A DNA stretch of 64,000 nucleotides from NCBI GenBank assembly GCA_017302635.1, contig JAFLCX010000002.1, positions 930,975-994,974 on the forward strand, in the 5' to 3' direction. The stretch comes from Hyphomicrobiales bacterium (GTDB taxonomy: Bacteria > Pseudomonadota > Alphaproteobacteria > Rhizobiales > Beijerinckiaceae). Below are positions 1-9,277 of the stretch, in pieces. Position 1 is the first letter of the stretch. Every line of letters begins with the position of its first letter. The notes below the pieces were generated by a model that saw nothing but the letters and a program-made list of their open reading frames with translations, ran no database searches and was not told the origin of the DNA. Position numbers and translations under genes: made by a program.

Positions 1-2
1 TG

Positions 3-569
3 CTCGCGGCCGAATGGGCCGCGCAGGGCGAGATGATCGATCCCTCCACCATGCCGCTCACACGCATCGCACACGCGGCGCTCGATCACGTCTCGGGGGC
101 GATGGATGAGGTGCGGGCCGATATCCTGAAATACGCCGCCTCCGATCTCGTCTGCTATCGCGCGGCGGACCCGGCCGCGCTGGTCGAGAGGCAAGCGCGG
201 CTCTGGGACCCGGTTCTCGCGCATATCGAGACGCGATATGGCGCGCGATTGCTGCTGAGCGAAGGCATCCGGTTTGTCGAGCAACCGCCTCATGCGCTGG
301 CTGCCCTTCAACCCAGGTTGGAACCGATTGCCGAACCGTTGGCGCTGGCGGCGCTGCATGTGCTCACCACGATTTCCGGCTCGGCCTTGATCGCCATCGC
401 TGTTGCCGACGGGCTGCTGGAGGCTGTGGCCGGTTTCGATGCCGGCGAATGCGACGCCGATTACGAGGCGGGCATCTGGGGCCTCGACGCTGAAGCCGCC
501 GAGAGGCGCGCCTTGCGGCTCGCTGATTTCGAGGCCGCAACCTCCCTGCTTCGGGCTCTGGAGGGTTGA
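3..569 (+). CDS. ATP12-family F1-ATPase assembly chaperone (5' truncated)
   Basis: This is the C-terminal part of an ATP12 family protein. In mitochondria ATP12 is the chaperone that assists assembly of the F1-ATPase alpha subunit, and alphaproteobacteria carry homologues. The frame is open from the window edge and reads LAAEWAAQGEMIDP, the conserved ATP12 stretch, so the true start lies upstream and the M at position 33 is internal. The remaining residues are mostly helical and end in a family-typical Leu/Ala-rich helix. The stop is 3 bases before the next gene, so the two probably share a transcript. Family call is by recognition of this conserved segment. Confidence 0.8.
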   Translation, partial: LAAEWAAQGEMIDPSTMPLTRIAHAALDHVSGAMDEVRADILKYAASDLVCYRAADPAALVERQARLWDPVLAHIETRYGARLLLSEGIRFVEQPPHALAALQPRLEPIAEPLALAALHVLTTISGSALIAIAVADGLLEAVAGFDAGECDADYEAGIWGLDAEAAERRALRLADFEAATSLLRALEG

Positions 570-572
570 ACG

Positions 573-1091
573 ATGCGCGGAGGAGTGTTCGGCCCGGCTC
601 TCCTTGTGCTTCTCCTCGTCTTCCCCACACCGCTCCGCGCCCAGGATGTCCGGTCCGCCGATTGCAACGATCTCGGACGGCGGTTCGAGCGGCTCATCTC
701 CATCTATGTCGATGCGGGCACCGCAGCCATCGCCGAAACGGGCGATGTTGGCGAGGCTCTTGATAAGGCACGCCAGAAGGCGCTCGCGGGTGATCTGACT
801 GCCACGGTCACGATGACGGGGATCGCGCTCGCCAATCGCAGCCGTGCCGAGCGCTACACGGTTGCGAGCGTGCGCCAGATCTGCACTTTGGCCGAACGCA
901 CCCAACTCGCTTTGCACGTCGCGACCTGCACCTATTTCACGGCGCTCAACCCGCTGGGAGAGCGCGCCGAGAAACGGCGGCTGGTGGAGCGCGGCCTCAA
1001 GGCTTTCGAAGCCTTGCCCGAAAATGCGCGCGGAGCGCCGCATTTTTCTCAAGATATGACCTTCCTCGCCACCTGCCTGCCACCTGAATGA
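573..1091 (+). CDS. exported hypothetical protein with signal peptide
   Basis: A 172-residue protein of unrecognised family. Residues 1-23 form a signal peptide (hydrophobic LLVLLLVF core, cleavage expected after LRA), so the mature protein should be periplasmic. Four cysteines in the mature part (DCND, QICT, ATCT, ATCL) could form two disulfides. The start is supported by GGAGGG, lying in the last codons of the ATP12 gene. It follows that gene by 3 bases, which suggests cotranscription. No catalytic motif is visible and no function is proposed. Confidence 0.75.
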   Translation: MRGGVFGPALLVLLLVFPTPLRAQDVRSADCNDLGRRFERLISIYVDAGTAAIAETGDVGEALDKARQKALAGDLTATVTMTGIALANRSRAERYTVASVRQICTLAERTQLALHVATCTYFTALNPLGERAEKRRLVERGLKAFEALPENARGAPHFSQDMTFLATCLPPE

Positions 1092-1118
1092 GGTGGTGGG
1101 CATGCGCCTTTTGTCGGT

Positions 1119-1147
1119 TTGACGGCGGGGCCAAACTGATCCTATCG
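1119..1147 (+). promoter_or_regulatory. candidate sigma70-type promoter of pccB
   Basis: TTGACG at 1119-1124 and CTATCG at 1142-1147 are separated by 17 bases, a fair match to the alphaproteobacterial housekeeping promoter. Transcription would begin near 1154. That excludes the ATG at 1150 as pccB start and favours the ATG at 1180. Confidence 0.45.
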
Positions 1148-1179
1148 GTATGCCAAAGAATGCCGGGGAGGGGCCATCC

Positions 1180-2709
1180 ATGAAGGATATTCTCGACAAG
1201 CTCGAAGCGCGCCGCGCCGATGCCCGATTGGGTGGGGGCGAAAAGCGCATCGAGGCGCAGCACGCCAAGGGCAAGCTGACCGCGCGCGAACGCATCGAAT
1301 TGCTGCTCGATGAGCATTCTTTCGAAGAATTCGACATGTTTGTTCAGCATCGCTGCGTCGATTTCGGGATGGACAAAACTCCGAAAACGCCGGGCGATGG
1401 TGTGGTGACGGGCTGGGGCACCGTGAACGGTCGCACGGTTTTCGTGTTCGCGAAGGATTTCACCGTGCTCGGTGGCTCGCTTTCCGAGACGCATGCTCAG
1501 AAGGTGCAGAAAATTCAGGATATGGCGCTCAAAATGCGCGCGCCGATCATCGGGCTCTATGATTCAGGCGGCGCCCGCATTCAGGAAGGCGTCGCGTCGC
1601 TCGCGGGTTATGCTGAAATCTTCAAGCGCAACGTGGAGGCCTCCGGTGTCATCCCGCAGATTTCACTGATCATGGGGCCCTGTGCGGGCGGCGACGTCTA
1701 TTCGCCGGCCATGACCGACTTCATCTTCATGGTGCGCGAAACCTCCTACATGTATGTCACCGGCCCGGATGTTGTGAAAACGGTGACGAACGAGATCGTC
1801 AGCCACGAGGAACTGGGTGGCGCCTCGATCCACACCACGAAATCCTCGATTGCCGATGGCGCCTTCGACAATGATGTCGAGGCCATCCTCCAAATCCGCC
1901 GCCTCATCGATTTCCTTCCCGCCAATAACAAGGCGGGCGCGCCGGAATGGCCAAGCTTTGATGACCCCGCCCGCGTGGATCCGAGCCTCGATACCCTGAT
2001 CCCCGATCATCCGAACAAGCCCTATGATATCAAGGAACTGATCCGGAAAGTGGTGGATGAGGGCGATTTCTTCGAGATCGGCGAGAAGCATGCCGGCAAC
2101 ATGGTCACCGGGTTCGGGCGCATGGAGGGGCGCACGGTCGGCTTTGTTGCCAACCAGCCGATGGTGCTCGCGGGTGTGCTTGACTCGGATGCGAGCCGGA
2201 AGGCAGCGCGTTTCGTGCGCTTCTGTGATGCATTCGAAATCCCGATTGTCACATTTGTGGATGTTCCGGGCTTCCTTCCGGGCACGGCGCAGGAATATGG
2301 CGGGTTGATCAAGCACGGCGCGAAGCTGCTTTTCGCCTATTCGCAATGCACGGTTCCGCTGGTCACCTGCATCACGCGCAAGGCCTTTGGCGGCGCTTAT
2401 GACGTCATGGCCTCGAAGCATATCGGCGGCGACGTGAACTATGCCTGGCCCTCGGCGCAGATCGCGGTAATGGGTGCGAAAGGCGCGGTCGAGATCATTT
2501 TCCGCGGCGGCTCGCCGGATGAAATTGCTGAAAAGACAAAGGAATACGAAGATCGCTTCATGTCGCCCTTCGTCGCGGCCGAGCGCGGCTATATCGATGA
2601 GGTGATCATGCCACATTCCACTCGCCGCCGCATCGCGCGGGCGCTGGCGATGCTGTGCACGAAATCGGTCGAGCGCCCGTGGCGCAAGCACGACAACATT
2701 CCGTTGTAG
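1180..2709 (+). CDS. pccB: propionyl-CoA carboxylase beta subunit (carboxyltransferase)
   Basis: Carboxyltransferase subunit of propionyl-CoA carboxylase, which turns propionyl-CoA into methylmalonyl-CoA in catabolism of odd-chain fatty acids, Val, Ile, Met and Thr. The protein is 509 residues, close to the family's usual 510. It has the two crotonase-like halves, with the acyl-CoA site around [11 protein letters not shown] and the carboxybiotin site around the FGGAYDVM and [13 protein letters not shown] segments near the C-terminus. The start at 1180 is chosen because GGGGAGGGG precedes it by 6 bases and because [12 protein letters not shown] is the usual PccB beginning; an upstream ATG at 1150 is less likely. 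The biotin-carrying partner pccA is at 6832, so the two subunits are not in one operon. Confidence 0.95.
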   Translation: MKDILDKLEARRADARLGGGEKRIEAQHAKGKLTARERIELLLDEHSFEEFDMFVQHRCVDFGMDKTPKTPGDGVVTGWGTVNGRTVFVFAKDFTVLGGSLSETHAQKVQKIQDMALKMRAPIIGLYDSGGARIQEGVASLAGYAEIFKRNVEASGVIPQISLIMGPCAGGDVYSPAMTDFIFMVRETSYMYVTGPDVVKTVTNEIVSHEELGGASIHTTKSSIADGAFDNDVEAILQIRRLIDFLPANNKAGAPEWPSFDDPARVDPSLDTLIPDHPNKPYDIKELIRKVVDEGDFFEIGEKHAGNMVTGFGRMEGRTVGFVANQPMVLAGVLDSDASRKAARFVRFCDAFEIPIVTFVDVPGFLPGTAQEYGGLIKHGAKLLFAYSQCTVPLVTCITRKAFGGAYDVMASKHIGGDVNYAWPSAQIAVMGAKGAVEIIFRGGSPDEIAEKTKEYEDRFMSPFVAAERGYIDEVIMPHSTRRRIARALAMLCTKSVERPWRKHDNIPL

Positions 2710-2819
2710 CAACCGCTTCGCACCCTGCCGGAATTCTGGGCCGATCGCCTTGATCCACCGCACGGACGCCGCAATCGGGGCGTGAAATCCTCTGCCAACT
2801 TGCAGATTTGGAGGGTTTC

Positions 2820-3671
2820 ATGCCGCGCAAGATTTCTCAATTGTCGTCGCTGTCGTGCATCATCCGCATTGCCGAAGATGCACCTTCGGTCGCGATTGAT
2901 CAGGCGATCGCACTCGCCGCCAGTATGGATGCGCACCTTCTCGTCACGGTCATCGCGCCCAAGGCGAGCCTGCCCTATTCACCGCTGGGCTCGGCTTTCG
3001 TTGCGCCCATGGTGAGCGAGATCAACGAGAAGACCGAGCGCTCCGGGGCAGCGCTGGCCGAGGCCACGCGCGAGAAACTGCGCAAGGCCGGTGTGAGGGG
3101 CGAAGTGCGCGTCATCCTCAACCATGTGGATATCGTGGCGGCGGAAGCCGTGCGCCTTGCCCGCGCATCGGACATGATTGTGGTCGATCAGCCTTCGGCG
3201 ATGCTCGACACGAAGGGGCTGGTTCTGGAGGAGGCCCTGTTCCACTCGGGCCGGCCCATACTGGTAGCATCGCCGAAGGCCAGCATTCCGACCGCTCCGT
3301 CCCGTGTCATGGTGGCCTGGGATGGCTCTCACCATGCCGCCCGCGCGGTGGGCGATGCGCTTGCTGTTTTCCCGAGCATAGAGACAGTCGAGATCGTTTC
3401 GGTGAAGGGCGAGAAGGACCTTTCGAAATCGCTTCCGGGCGCCGATCTCGCGCAGCATCTGGCGCATAAGGGCATCACGACCACACTCACGGAATTGCCG
3501 CTGAAGGGGGCGACCGTCGGCGCCGTTCTCGATGGTCATGCTTCCCGCACGGGAGCCGATCTCATCGTGATGGGAGGCTTCGGGCATTCGCGCCTGCGCG
3601 AGTTCCTCTTCGGGGGTGTGACGGTGGAACTCACCGAAACGGCCTCCGTGCCGCTGCTGATGGCCTACTGA
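2820..3671 (+). CDS. universal stress protein, tandem UspA domains
   Basis: A 283-residue cytoplasmic protein with two UspA-like halves, the second ending in the classic nucleotide-binding pattern VMGGFGHSRLREFLFGGVT (G-x2-G-x9-G-S/T). USPs bind ATP or related ligands and act in stress survival; the specific role cannot be told. ATG at 2820 is preceded by GGAGGG five bases upstream, so it is preferred over the in-frame TTG at 2808. It stands about 110 bases downstream of pccB and is probably transcribed separately. Its stop faces the monooxygenase gene, convergent, 11 bases away. Confidence 0.88.
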   Translation: MPRKISQLSSLSCIIRIAEDAPSVAIDQAIALAASMDAHLLVTVIAPKASLPYSPLGSAFVAPMVSEINEKTERSGAALAEATREKLRKAGVRGEVRVILNHVDIVAAEAVRLARASDMIVVDQPSAMLDTKGLVLEEALFHSGRPILVASPKASIPTAPSRVMVAWDGSHHAARAVGDALAVFPSIETVEIVSVKGEKDLSKSLPGADLAQHLAHKGITTTLTELPLKGATVGAVLDGHASRTGADLIVMGGFGHSRLREFLFGGVTVELTETASVPLLMAY

Positions 3672-3682
3672 ACCACGACTGA

Positions 3683-4861
3683 TCAGGGCTGGCGTGCATC
3701 CGCAAGGAGCGCCAGCACCTCGCGCTTCACACTCGGCAGAAGGTTGATCAGGCGAAGGGCCCACGGCATCACCAGCAGCTTCATGGCGGATTGCGTCGCC
3801 GCGATCGCCTGAAGCCGGTCCGAAATCGCCAGGGTGGCGCGGGCGCGGGCGAGTCGCTCGCGCTCCCATTGGCGGAAGCGCGTGCGCATGGCTTCCTCCA
3901 TCTCCTTGTTCATCAGGGCCGGGTCGATGACTGTGGTTTCGCGAATGAGGTTCGCGAGCGTCACGCCATCCTCGATGCCAAGGTTCATGCCGCGCCCGCC
4001 GGCCGGCGAATGGATATGCGCGGCATCGCCGATCAGGGCCGCTCGGCCCACGAGGCGGCGGTCGGTCATCCGGTGGCTGACCTTGAACGCGCTGCGCCAG
4101 AAAACCTGCCCGGCCTCCCATTCATCGGGAATGAGTTCTTCGACAGCGGGATCATTGGCGATGATCCGGTGCTTGCCGTTGCCGAGCGGAAGACGTGCCA
4201 GGAAAGGCGCACCTCTCGCGAGGCAAAGCTCCATGCAATCCTGCTCGATGTCGGGTCCGAGTTTGATATCGACGAGGCTCCAGTCGTATTCATAGGCGGC
4301 GCCGGGAAATTCGATGCCGAGCGCTTTCCGCACGGCGGAATGCGCGCCGTCAGCGCCCACCAGCCAGGAAACACGCGTGGTTTCCATCGCGCCGCCGGTG
4401 CGAAGATCAATTTCGGCCCCCAAGCCCTTCGGATCCATGCGTGCGGCCACGAATTCCGTGCGCCTCTCCACGACGATACCGAGTTCGCGCAGGGAATCGG
4501 CCAGCAAGGCTTCGGTGACGTTCTGTGGCACAAGCAGCAGGAAGCGGTTGGGGTGCGAGATGAAATCGAAGCCCAGCCGCGCGCGCTCGTGCCCGCCGAT
4601 CGTCAGCTTCATGCTGCGCACCTTGTTGCCCGCGGCGAGAAGTTTCTCGCTGACACCGGTATCGCGCAGCAGATCGAGCGTGTGATGGTTCACGAGCAAG
4701 GCGCGACTCTCGGCGGCCGGGGCGGCATTCCTGTCGATGATCCGGACCGCGGCCTTTTCCCGCGAAAGCATCAGCGCCGTTGTCAGCCCCGCCGGACCAG
4801 CGCCGACGATCAGGGGCAGCCCGGCCTTGGGTTTTTCACGAGGCGGAAGTGGGAGAGCCAA
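3683..4861 (-). CDS. FAD-dependent monooxygenase, aromatic-hydroxylase type
   Basis: Class A flavoprotein monooxygenase of the PheA/TfdB/UbiH superfamily (392 aa). Visible landmarks are the N-terminal dinucleotide fold GAGPAGL (residues 20-26), GADG near 169-172, and the FAD/ribityl GDAAH at 278-282 followed by PAGGRGMN. Such enzymes use NAD(P)H and O2 to hydroxylate aromatic or related substrates; the substrate here is unknown. No ATG exists before the Rossmann motif, so the start is read as TTG (CAA on the plus strand at 4859-4861). It begins three codons after, and in the same frame as, the dipeptidase stop TAA, so it is translationally coupled to that gene. Confidence 0.85.
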   Translation of the reverse strand: MALPLPPREKPKAGLPLIVGAGPAGLTTALMLSREKAAVRIIDRNAAPAAESRALLVNHHTLDLLRDTGVSEKLLAAGNKVRSMKLTIGGHERARLGFDFISHPNRFLLLVPQNVTEALLADSLRELGIVVERRTEFVAARMDPKGLGAEIDLRTGGAMETTRVSWLVGADGAHSAVRKALGIEFPGAAYEYDWSLVDIKLGPDIEQDCMELCLARGAPFLARLPLGNGKHRIIANDPAVEELIPDEWEAGQVFWRSAFKVSHRMTDRRLVGRAALIGDAAHIHSPAGGRGMNLGIEDGVTLANLIRETTVIDPALMNKEMEEAMRTRFRQWERERLARARATLAISDRLQAIAATQSAMKLLVMPWALRLINLLPSVKREVLALLADARQP

Positions 4862-4867
4862 TGCCGG

Positions 4868-5998
4868 TTACCCCGGAAGCTTCGGTTGGGCGCGGTAGAC
4901 GTCGCGCCAGAGCCGTTCGAAGTTGCCACAGGCCAGTTTCTCGAGTTGGCGGGTCTTCCAGCGGCGGCGGATGAGTTCGGCGAAAATCTTCGGGAAGGTG
5001 GAGGCATCCTCGAGGCCGGGAGGGTTGGGACCGCCATAAAAATCCGAACCGATGCCGACGCCATCTTCACCCATCACGTTCTTCATGTGGTCGAGATGAT
5101 CACACAGCCATTGTACGCCGTCGCGCTCGGCAAATTGCGAGAAGGCCTTGCGCTTGGCGGTTCGGTAGGCGGTGCGATCCATATCCGGCAGCGCCTTGCC
5201 GAAACTGTCCATTGCCGGTGTCATGGCAGTGAACACGCGGGGCGCCAGAAAAACCGGCACGAAGGTTGCCATGCATACCCCGCCCTTGTCAGCGAGGCGC
5301 CTCAGAATGTCATCCGGCGCGTTGCGCAGATGCGGGCAGAGTGCGCGCGCATTCGCATGACTGATCAGGACGGGGCCTTTCGCGACATCCATGACGGCGT
5401 GCTGTGCCGCGACCGAGACATGTGCAAGGTCGATGATGAGACCGAGGCGCTCCATCTCGGCGATGACCTCGACCCCGAAGGATGAAAGAGGCTGCTTGCC
5501 CGGCGTGTCGGTGGCCGAGTCGACAAAGGGCAGGGTCTCATTATGGCAGAGCGTGACGAGCCTCACACCCATGGCGTGAAACAGTCGCAGGTGACCGACA
5601 TGATCGATCCCGACAAGGCCTTCAACGGCTTTCATCATGCCGATCTGACCGGACTTTCGAGCCCGCAGGATATCGCGTGGCTCCAGCACGGGGAGGAACA
5701 CATCCGGCCAAGCCTGCTCCATCTGGAGCATCACATCAATGACCTCGAGGCGCGCGCGCAGCGGATCGTTCTCGAAAGTGGGGATGAAGGCGGTGAAGAC
5801 CTGCGTCGCAACCTGCCCGGCGCGCAGCTTCGGCAGATCGGTATCGTGCTCGGGGTGCTCTTTCGTCACATCCCAGAGACGCGCGTTGCCGCCCGCATCC
5901 TTGTTGCGCCAGATGACGTAGGGCAGATCATTATGCCCGTCGATGAGCCGGGTTCGGGCGAGCAGTTTCCGGGCCTTTTCTTCGGCTGGGATCGCCAT
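4868..5998 (-). CDS. membrane dipeptidase family (peptidase M19)
   Basis: Zinc-dependent dipeptidase of the renal dipeptidase family, 376 aa, which hydrolyses dipeptides (often with a D-residue at the C side). Metal-site motifs are visible in order: DGHND (His22, Asp24), the bridging Glu in AVEG, the His of IDLAHVS, the His of LISHANAR and the Asp of GIGSDF. There is no signal peptide, so a cytoplasmic location is expected despite the family name. The gene is the first of a two-gene minus-strand unit with the FAD monooxygenase. The leader is within the 340-base gap before the hypothetical gene at 6340. Confidence 0.9.
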   Translation of the reverse strand: MAIPAEEKARKLLARTRLIDGHNDLPYVIWRNKDAGGNARLWDVTKEHPEHDTDLPKLRAGQVATQVFTAFIPTFENDPLRARLEVIDVMLQMEQAWPDVFLPVLEPRDILRARKSGQIGMMKAVEGLVGIDHVGHLRLFHAMGVRLVTLCHNETLPFVDSATDTPGKQPLSSFGVEVIAEMERLGLIIDLAHVSVAAQHAVMDVAKGPVLISHANARALCPHLRNAPDDILRRLADKGGVCMATFVPVFLAPRVFTAMTPAMDSFGKALPDMDRTAYRTAKRKAFSQFAERDGVQWLCDHLDHMKNVMGEDGVGIGSDFYGGPNPPGLEDASTFPKIFAELIRRRWKTRQLEKLACGNFERLWRDVYRAQPKLPG

Positions 5999-6164
5999 TG
6001 TGATCGAATCCTGATTGTTGCCCCAAGCGTTCCTTCTGCCATGCGAGAGACCGACTGGAAACGCCTCTGCGGCGGTATTCGTATGCCTGTTTCAGATCGA
6101 TTCACCGCATTTTTGGCATAAAGGATTCACCGAGCCCCGAAACCGCCCGAATTCGGCAAGGTTT

Positions 6165-6179
6165 GCGCAACAATTGCGC
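6165..6179. repeat. inverted repeat in the divergent intergenic region
   Basis: GCGCAA-CAA-TTGCGC is a perfect inverted repeat with 6-base arms. It lies in the 341-base gap between the divergent dipeptidase (start 5998) and the gene at 6340, so it could be an operator for either. No clear promoter or other structure stands out in the rest of this gap. Confidence 0.4.
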
Positions 6180-6339
6180 GGTCAAACTCCCTTCAGACGA
6201 GGAGCGAAAAGTTCCCGGCAGGCTCAACAGGGGCCAAATCAAACAGGGCGGCGCGAACCCGGCAACGGGCAGCGCAGCTCCATCGGGATCCGGGCTTTCC
6301 TCTTCGAGAGGGTAGCCCTTCTGGCAAAGGAAGCCGGAC

Positions 6340-6732
6340 ATGGTTCAGGCTGCGACGATCGAAAACTGGCCCGCGTTCGGGCTCGACCATCTGCCTCAGC
6401 CGCAATCGGTCCCGCTCGATCCAAACGCTTTTGCCCCCGTCGCGACCCGCGAGGAGGCCGAATATCTGCTGACCCTCGATCATTCGGGCGAGAGACATGG
6501 GCCGGAATGGCGTGCCTTCCTCGTTGAAAGCCTCGTCGGCTTTCTCGTTTGGCAGAACCGGCCGTTTGGCGACATCACGGAAAGCGATCTCGACTGGTTC
6601 CTCGGGCTCGTGGCCGATGCGCCGTCTCCAAGCCTTCCAGCCATCCTGTTCGCGCTCGCTCGCGAACTGAATGATGTGCCGGAGCGCCTGATGGCCCTGG
6701 CCTTGCGCCACGGGCACAACCGCTGCGCATGA
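6340..6732 (+). CDS. hypothetical protein upstream of pccA
   Basis: A 130-residue acidic, soluble protein with no signal peptide or membrane segment and no family that I recognise. The Trp/Phe-rich centre (GFLVWQ, DLDWFLGLV) suggests a compact helical fold. The start follows AAGGAAG with reasonable spacing. The gene ends 99 bases before pccA, in the same direction, so it may be cotranscribed or at least syntenic with it. Function in propionate metabolism is conceivable only by association. Confidence 0.7.
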   Translation: MVQAATIENWPAFGLDHLPQPQSVPLDPNAFAPVATREEAEYLLTLDHSGERHGPEWRAFLVESLVGFLVWQNRPFGDITESDLDWFLGLVADAPSPSLPAILFALARELNDVPERLMALALRHGHNRCA

Positions 6733-6831
6733 CGCATGTGCTCGACAAAGGTCGAGCACCGCACCCGATTTACCGCCGACAAACATTGGCCTAAGACCTC
6801 TCCACCAAGGGTTCGGGAGGCCTGAAGCGCG

Positions 6832-8850
6832 ATGTTCAAGAAAATCCTCATCGCCAATAGAGGCGAGATCGCCTGCCGCGTCATCAAGACCGCGCGCAAG
6901 ATGAGCATCGCGACCGTCGCGGTCTATTCGGAAGCCGACGCTGATGCGATGCATGTGGCGATGGCGGATGAGGCGGTTCTGATCGGCCCGCCGCCTGCGG
7001 CCGAGAGCTATCTGGTCATCGAGAAGATCATCGCCGCCTGCAAGCAAACGGGCGCCGAAGCGGTGCATCCCGGCTATGGGTTTCTCTCGGAACGCGAGGC
7101 CTTTGCAATTGCGCTGAAAGAAGCTGGCATCACCTTTATCGGCCCTAATCGCCACGCGATTGCGGCGATGGGTGACAAAATCGAATCAAAAAAAGCCGCC
7201 GCTGCCGCCGGCGTATCGACCGTGCCGGGCTTCCTCGGCACGATCGAGAATGCCGATCACGCGATCAAGATCGCCGATGATATTGGCTACCCCGTGATGC
7301 TGAAGGCGAGTGCCGGCGGTGGTGGCAAGGGCATGCGCATCGCGTGGAGCGCCGACGAGGTGAAGGAAGGTTTCGAGCGCTCGCGCTCCGAGGCTTTGTC
7401 CTCTTTCGGTGATGACCGGATGTTCGTCGAGAAATTCATCGTCAATCCGCGCCATATCGAAATTCAGGTTCTGGGTGACAAGCACGGGAATGTCATCCAC
7501 CTCGGCGAGCGCGAATGCTCGGTGCAGCGCCGCAACCAGAAGGTTGTCGAGGAGGCGCCTTCGCCGCTCCTTGATGCCGAGACCCGCGCGAAAATGGGTG
7601 CTCAGGCTGTGGCGCTCGCAAAAGCCGTGAACTACGACACGGCAGGCACGGTGGAGTTTGTCGCGGGGCAGGACAAGAGCTTCTACTTCCTGGAAATGAA
7701 TACCCGGCTTCAGGTCGAGCATCCGGTGACCGAGCTGATCACCGGCATTGACCTTGTGGAGGAGATGATCCGCGTTGCCTGGGGCGAGAAGCTGCGCCAC
7801 CGGCAGGAGGATATCAAACTCTCGGGTTGGGCGGTCGAAAGCCGCATCTATGCCGAAGACCCCACGCGCAATTTCCTCCCCTCCATCGGTCGCCTCACGC
7901 TCTATCGCCCGCCGGCCGAGGGCGTTGCCGGCGGCATCACGCTGCGCAACGATACCGGCGTGGAGGAGGGCGGGCAGATCTCCATGTTCTACGATCCGAT
8001 GATCGCCAAGCTCGTGACCCACGCGCCGACCCGGCTTGAAGCCATCGAGGCGCAGGCGCGCGCGCTCGACGCCTTCGCGATTGACGGCATTCGCCACAAC
8101 ATTCCGTTCCTCTCGACCCTGATGGCGCATCCGCGCTGGCGGGCTGGCAATCTCTCGACCGGCTTCATCGCCGAGGAGTTTCCGGCCGGGTTCGAAATCC
8201 CGATGCCGCAGGGCGAGATTGCCCGCAAGATCGCGGCCGTTGCGGCGGTGATCGACCACCGGATGAACGCCCGCAAGCGCCAGATTTCCGGCCAGATGGC
8301 GACCCTGCGCCCCGTGCAATTCTCGGAAGCGCGCATCGTGCAACTCGGGACAGGTGCGGCCAAGCAGCTTTTCGAACTTTCCGTTGATGACGGTCTGGGC
8401 GACGTCAACGTGCATTTCGTTGATGGCGAGAGCGACCTTGTCGTCTCGCATTGGAAGCCGGGTGATCCGGTCTGGATTGGTGCGATTTCAGGCGTCGAGA
8501 TCGCGATGCGCGTGGAGAACATTGCCAATGGCGTGCGCCTTGCAACGGCAGGCACGGCCGCTGAAGCGCGCGTTTTCACGCCGCGTGAAGCCACACTGGC
8601 TGCGCTCATGCCCGAGAAGAAGGCCGCTGACACGTCGAAATCCCTGCTTTGCCCAATGCCGGGGCTTGTGAAATCGATCGCGGTTTCCGAGGGGCAGGAA
8701 GTGAAAGCGGGCGAGACGCTCGCGGTGGTCGAGGCCATGAAGATGGAGAACGTGCTGCGCGCCGAGCGGGATGTCACCATCTCGAAAATCCGCGCCAAAG
8801 CGGGCGAGAGCCTCGCGGTGGATGCCGTGATCATGGAGTTTGGCGGGTAG
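6832..8850 (+). CDS. pccA: propionyl-CoA carboxylase alpha subunit (biotin carboxylase + BCCP)
   Basis: Biotin-containing subunit that carboxylates biotin with ATP and bicarbonate and passes the carboxyl group to PccB. Domains run in order: biotin carboxylase N-domain from IANRGEIACRVI, ATP-grasp with the glycine loop GGGGKGMR near residue 160-168 and EMNTRLQVEHPVTE near 285-300, biotin carboxylase C-domain, a BT linker, and a C-terminal biotinyl domain with AMKMEN whose Lys637 is the biotinylation site. Length 672 aa fits PccA. It differs from the second paralogue at 26504, assigned as MccA, by its neighbours and sequence. Assignment to propionyl-CoA is supported by the nearby pccB. Confidence 0.93.
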   Translation: MFKKILIANRGEIACRVIKTARKMSIATVAVYSEADADAMHVAMADEAVLIGPPPAAESYLVIEKIIAACKQTGAEAVHPGYGFLSEREAFAIALKEAGITFIGPNRHAIAAMGDKIESKKAAAAAGVSTVPGFLGTIENADHAIKIADDIGYPVMLKASAGGGGKGMRIAWSADEVKEGFERSRSEALSSFGDDRMFVEKFIVNPRHIEIQVLGDKHGNVIHLGERECSVQRRNQKVVEEAPSPLLDAETRAKMGAQAVALAKAVNYDTAGTVEFVAGQDKSFYFLEMNTRLQVEHPVTELITGIDLVEEMIRVAWGEKLRHRQEDIKLSGWAVESRIYAEDPTRNFLPSIGRLTLYRPPAEGVAGGITLRNDTGVEEGGQISMFYDPMIAKLVTHAPTRLEAIEAQARALDAFAIDGIRHNIPFLSTLMAHPRWRAGNLSTGFIAEEFPAGFEIPMPQGEIARKIAAVAAVIDHRMNARKRQISGQMATLRPVQFSEARIVQLGTGAAKQLFELSVDDGLGDVNVHFVDGESDLVVSHWKPGDPVWIGAISGVEIAMRVENIANGVRLATAGTAAEARVFTPREATLAALMPEKKAADTSKSLLCPMPGLVKSIAVSEGQEVKAGETLAVVEAMKMENVLRAERDVTISKIRAKAGESLAVDAVIMEFGG

Positions 8851-8855
8851 GGTGT

Positions 8856-8929
8856 TGTCATTGCCGGGCTTGACCCGCTGCTCCGGCTCCGCGATGTCGA
8901 AGGGCCGGGTCCGGAGCCCGGCCATGACA
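8856..8929. repeat. REP-like imperfect palindrome after pccA
   Basis: GTCATTGCCGGGC and GCCCGGCCATGAC form near-perfect inverted arms around a GC-rich centre that itself contains CTTGACCCG / CGGGTCCGG. Sequences of this GTCATGGCCGGGCTTG type are widespread intergenic repeats in Hyphomicrobiales. The element fills the whole gap between pccA and the next gene and could serve as a transcript-end or mRNA-stabilising structure. No second copy was noticed in the window. Confidence 0.6.
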
Positions 8930-8939
8930 AAGGTTTCCC

Positions 8940-9272
8940 ATGTCCTTCGCCTCTCTTCCTGTGCCGCCCTATTATGTCGTCGCTTTCTCCTCGGTCCGCA
9001 CCGAGGGAGACCATGGCTATGCCGCGATGGCCGATGCGATGGTCGAACTCGCGAGTCGGCAACCGGGATATCTGGGTGTCGAATCGGCGCGCGGCGCGGA
9101 TGGGTTCGGGATCACCAATTCCTACTGGGCCGATGAGGCTTCGTTGATCGCCTGGAAGGAGGTTGCCAAGCACCTTCTGGCTCAGAAGCTCGGCAAGGAG
9201 CGCTGGTATCAACATTATGAATTGCGCGTCGCGAAGGTCGAACGCGCCTATTCCGGCCCTGGAGGACGATAG
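8940..9272 (+). CDS. antibiotic biosynthesis monooxygenase (ABM) domain protein
   Basis: A 110-residue ferredoxin-like alpha+beta protein of the ABM superfamily. The pattern YYVVAFSSVR, then QPGYLGVESAR, then TNSYWADEASLIAWK and HYELRVAKVER is typical of this fold, which includes small cofactorless monooxygenases and haem-degrading enzymes as well as proteins of unknown role. No specific substrate can be inferred. It ends 5 bases before the gamma-glutamylcyclotransferase-like gene, so the two probably form an operon. Confidence 0.78.
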   Translation: MSFASLPVPPYYVVAFSSVRTEGDHGYAAMADAMVELASRQPGYLGVESARGADGFGITNSYWADEASLIAWKEVAKHLLAQKLGKERWYQHYELRVAKVERAYSGPGGR

Positions 9273-9277
9273 GGACC

